64,000 bases of DNA, from assembly GCF_003591655.1 (NCBI RefSeq), contig NZ_QVRA01000001.1:349195-413194 (forward strand). Reading direction: 5' to 3'. The stretch comes from Sphingobium terrigena (GTDB lineage: Bacteria; Pseudomonadota; Alphaproteobacteria; Sphingomonadales; Sphingomonadaceae). A model generated the notes under the pieces. The model saw only the letters and a list, made by a program, of their open reading frames with translations. It was not told the DNA's origin and did not search any database. Made by a program: the position numbers and the translations under genes. Below, one piece after another: positions 63,521-64,000 of this stretch (within the stretch, counting starts at the first letter, position 1; each line of letters opens with the position of its first letter).

Positions 63521-64000
63521 AGCGGGTCGCTGTGCGACTTTTGCGATATTGGGCGCGTGTTCCCGCGCAGGCGGGAATCCAGTCGAAAGGTCGGAACTGG
63601 ATTCCCGCCTTCGCGGGAATACGGTGGTTTTTTGGCTTGCTGTTGTGGGCTATCGTTACGCCCGCGCAGGCGGATACGGTCATTTCCATCCGGATCGATG
63701 CGGTGTCGGTCACCGTCTATCGCGCGCCGGGCCGGGCGGCTGGTGCGATCGACCGGAACTGGCCGGGCGGCTATGCGCTGGTCACCGAAACCCGCACGGT
63801 CGATCTGCCGCAGGGCGAATCGGTCGTCCGGTTTGAAGGGGTGGCCGAAGGGCTGATGCCCGAAACCGCCATACTCTCCGGTATGCCGCGCGGCGTGCGG
63901 GAGAAGAATCGCGATGCCCGGCTGCTGTCGCCCGCAGGCTTGGTCGACGCCTATCTCAAGCGCCGCGTCACGCTGCGCCGCACCGATCGCAAGACTGGCA
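63517..64000 (+). CDS. Second DUF4139-type exported protein, N-terminal part (runs off window end)
   Basis: Open from a TTG at 63517 (overlapping the previous stop) to the window edge, 161 codons. The signal peptide is WFFGLLLWAIVTPAQA (about 36-51), and after it ADTVISIRIDAVSVTVYRAPGRAAG and a VDLPQGESVVRFEGVAEGLMP segment match the N-terminus of mucoidy-inhibitor-like/DUF4139 proteins. Between the TTG and the signal peptide lies a family-B repeat read in frame (VPAQAGIQ... WIPAFAGI). This makes the true start uncertain; translation may begin after the repeat at one of the in-frame TTG codons near 63640. Confidence 0.72.
   Translation, partial: MKRVAVRLLRYWARVPAQAGIQSKGRNWIPAFAGIRWFFGLLLWAIVTPAQADTVISIRIDAVSVTVYRAPGRAAGAIDRNWPGGYALVTETRTVDLPQGESVVRFEGVAEGLMPETAILSGMPRGVREKNRDARLLSPAGLVDAYLKRRVTLRRTDRKTG
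63558..63620. repeat. Hairpin-pair repeat, family B, inside the leader of the second DUF4139 gene
   Basis: GTTCCCGCGCAGGCGGGAAT at the left and ATTCCCGCCTTCGCGGGAAT at the right, read in frame as VPAQAGI and IPAFAGI. It is shorter than the other copies in the middle. Confidence 0.8.

Noticed and set aside
63549..63836. Small ORFs encoding RAGGNPVERSELDSRLRGN-like peptides
   Set aside because: They are translations of the family-B repeat in other frames, not genes.

Overview
The window is a GC-rich alphaproteobacterial chromosome segment that looks like Sphingomonadales (Sphingobium/Sphingomonas type). Evidence for this is the L-rhamnose diketo-hydrolase gene set described from a Sphingomonas strain, the long TonB-dependent receptor with a sulfotransferase-like/Asp-hydroxylase neighbourhood, the DUF2093, DUF4167 and COG3743 proteins, and two families of dispersed intergenic palindromes. 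I see no rRNA, tRNA, CRISPR array, insertion sequence or integrase.

Layout. 1-12.5 kb is housekeeping: the 5' end of smc, two DsbA-like thiol proteins, a DciA-like DUF721 protein, mutY, nudC, pmbA, an inositol-monophosphatase-family gene, a membrane helix-hairpin-helix protein, purD, xseA, DUF2093 and an M23 peptidase. 12.5-19 kb holds a large TonB-dependent receptor, a sulfotransferase-like gene and, divergently, a TPR/aspartyl-hydroxylase gene. 19-27.3 kb has clpB, an M28 and an M16 peptidase, and a MarR regulator with a perfect palindromic operator.

27.3-38.8 kb is a coherent catabolic island. RhaT imports L-rhamnose; LRA1 (dehydrogenase), LRA2 (lactonase), LRA3 (dehydratase), LRA5 (4-dehydrogenase) and LRA6 (hydrolase) should turn it into pyruvate plus L-lactate; LutABC should oxidise the lactate to pyruvate. 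An IclR regulator sits in the middle. A rhamnogalacturonan-acetylesterase-like SGNH hydrolase and a second esterase precede lutABC with 4-bp overlaps, suggesting pectic rhamnogalacturonan as the sugar source.

38.9-43.6 kb is the Tol-Pal envelope operon (ybgC-tolQRAB-pal). 43.7-48.7 kb has a 3-hydroxyacyl-CoA dehydrogenase, then a phage-shock locus: pspF divergent from a sigma-54 promoter that drives a tiny unknown exported or membrane protein, pspA, pspB, pspC and four more PspB-like small membrane/coiled-coil proteins. 48.9-58.2 kb has sufE, a lipoprotein, ggt, a low-GC two-gene islet (membrane protein plus ImmA/IrrE protease), ppa, an M61 peptidase, a porin-like gene, and hisS, whose 3' end changes base composition abruptly. 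58.3-64 kb has prfA, prmC, a DUF4167 protein and two tandem DUF4139 proteins, the second running off the end.

Leads most worth following: the extended psp operon with its unknown first gene, the rhamnose-to-pyruvate island joined to lutABC and esterases, the low-GC ImmA islet, the hisS composition break, and the hairpin-pair repeat family whose stems covary between copies and which has entered a signal-peptide region. Everything here is read by eye; no database search was run.
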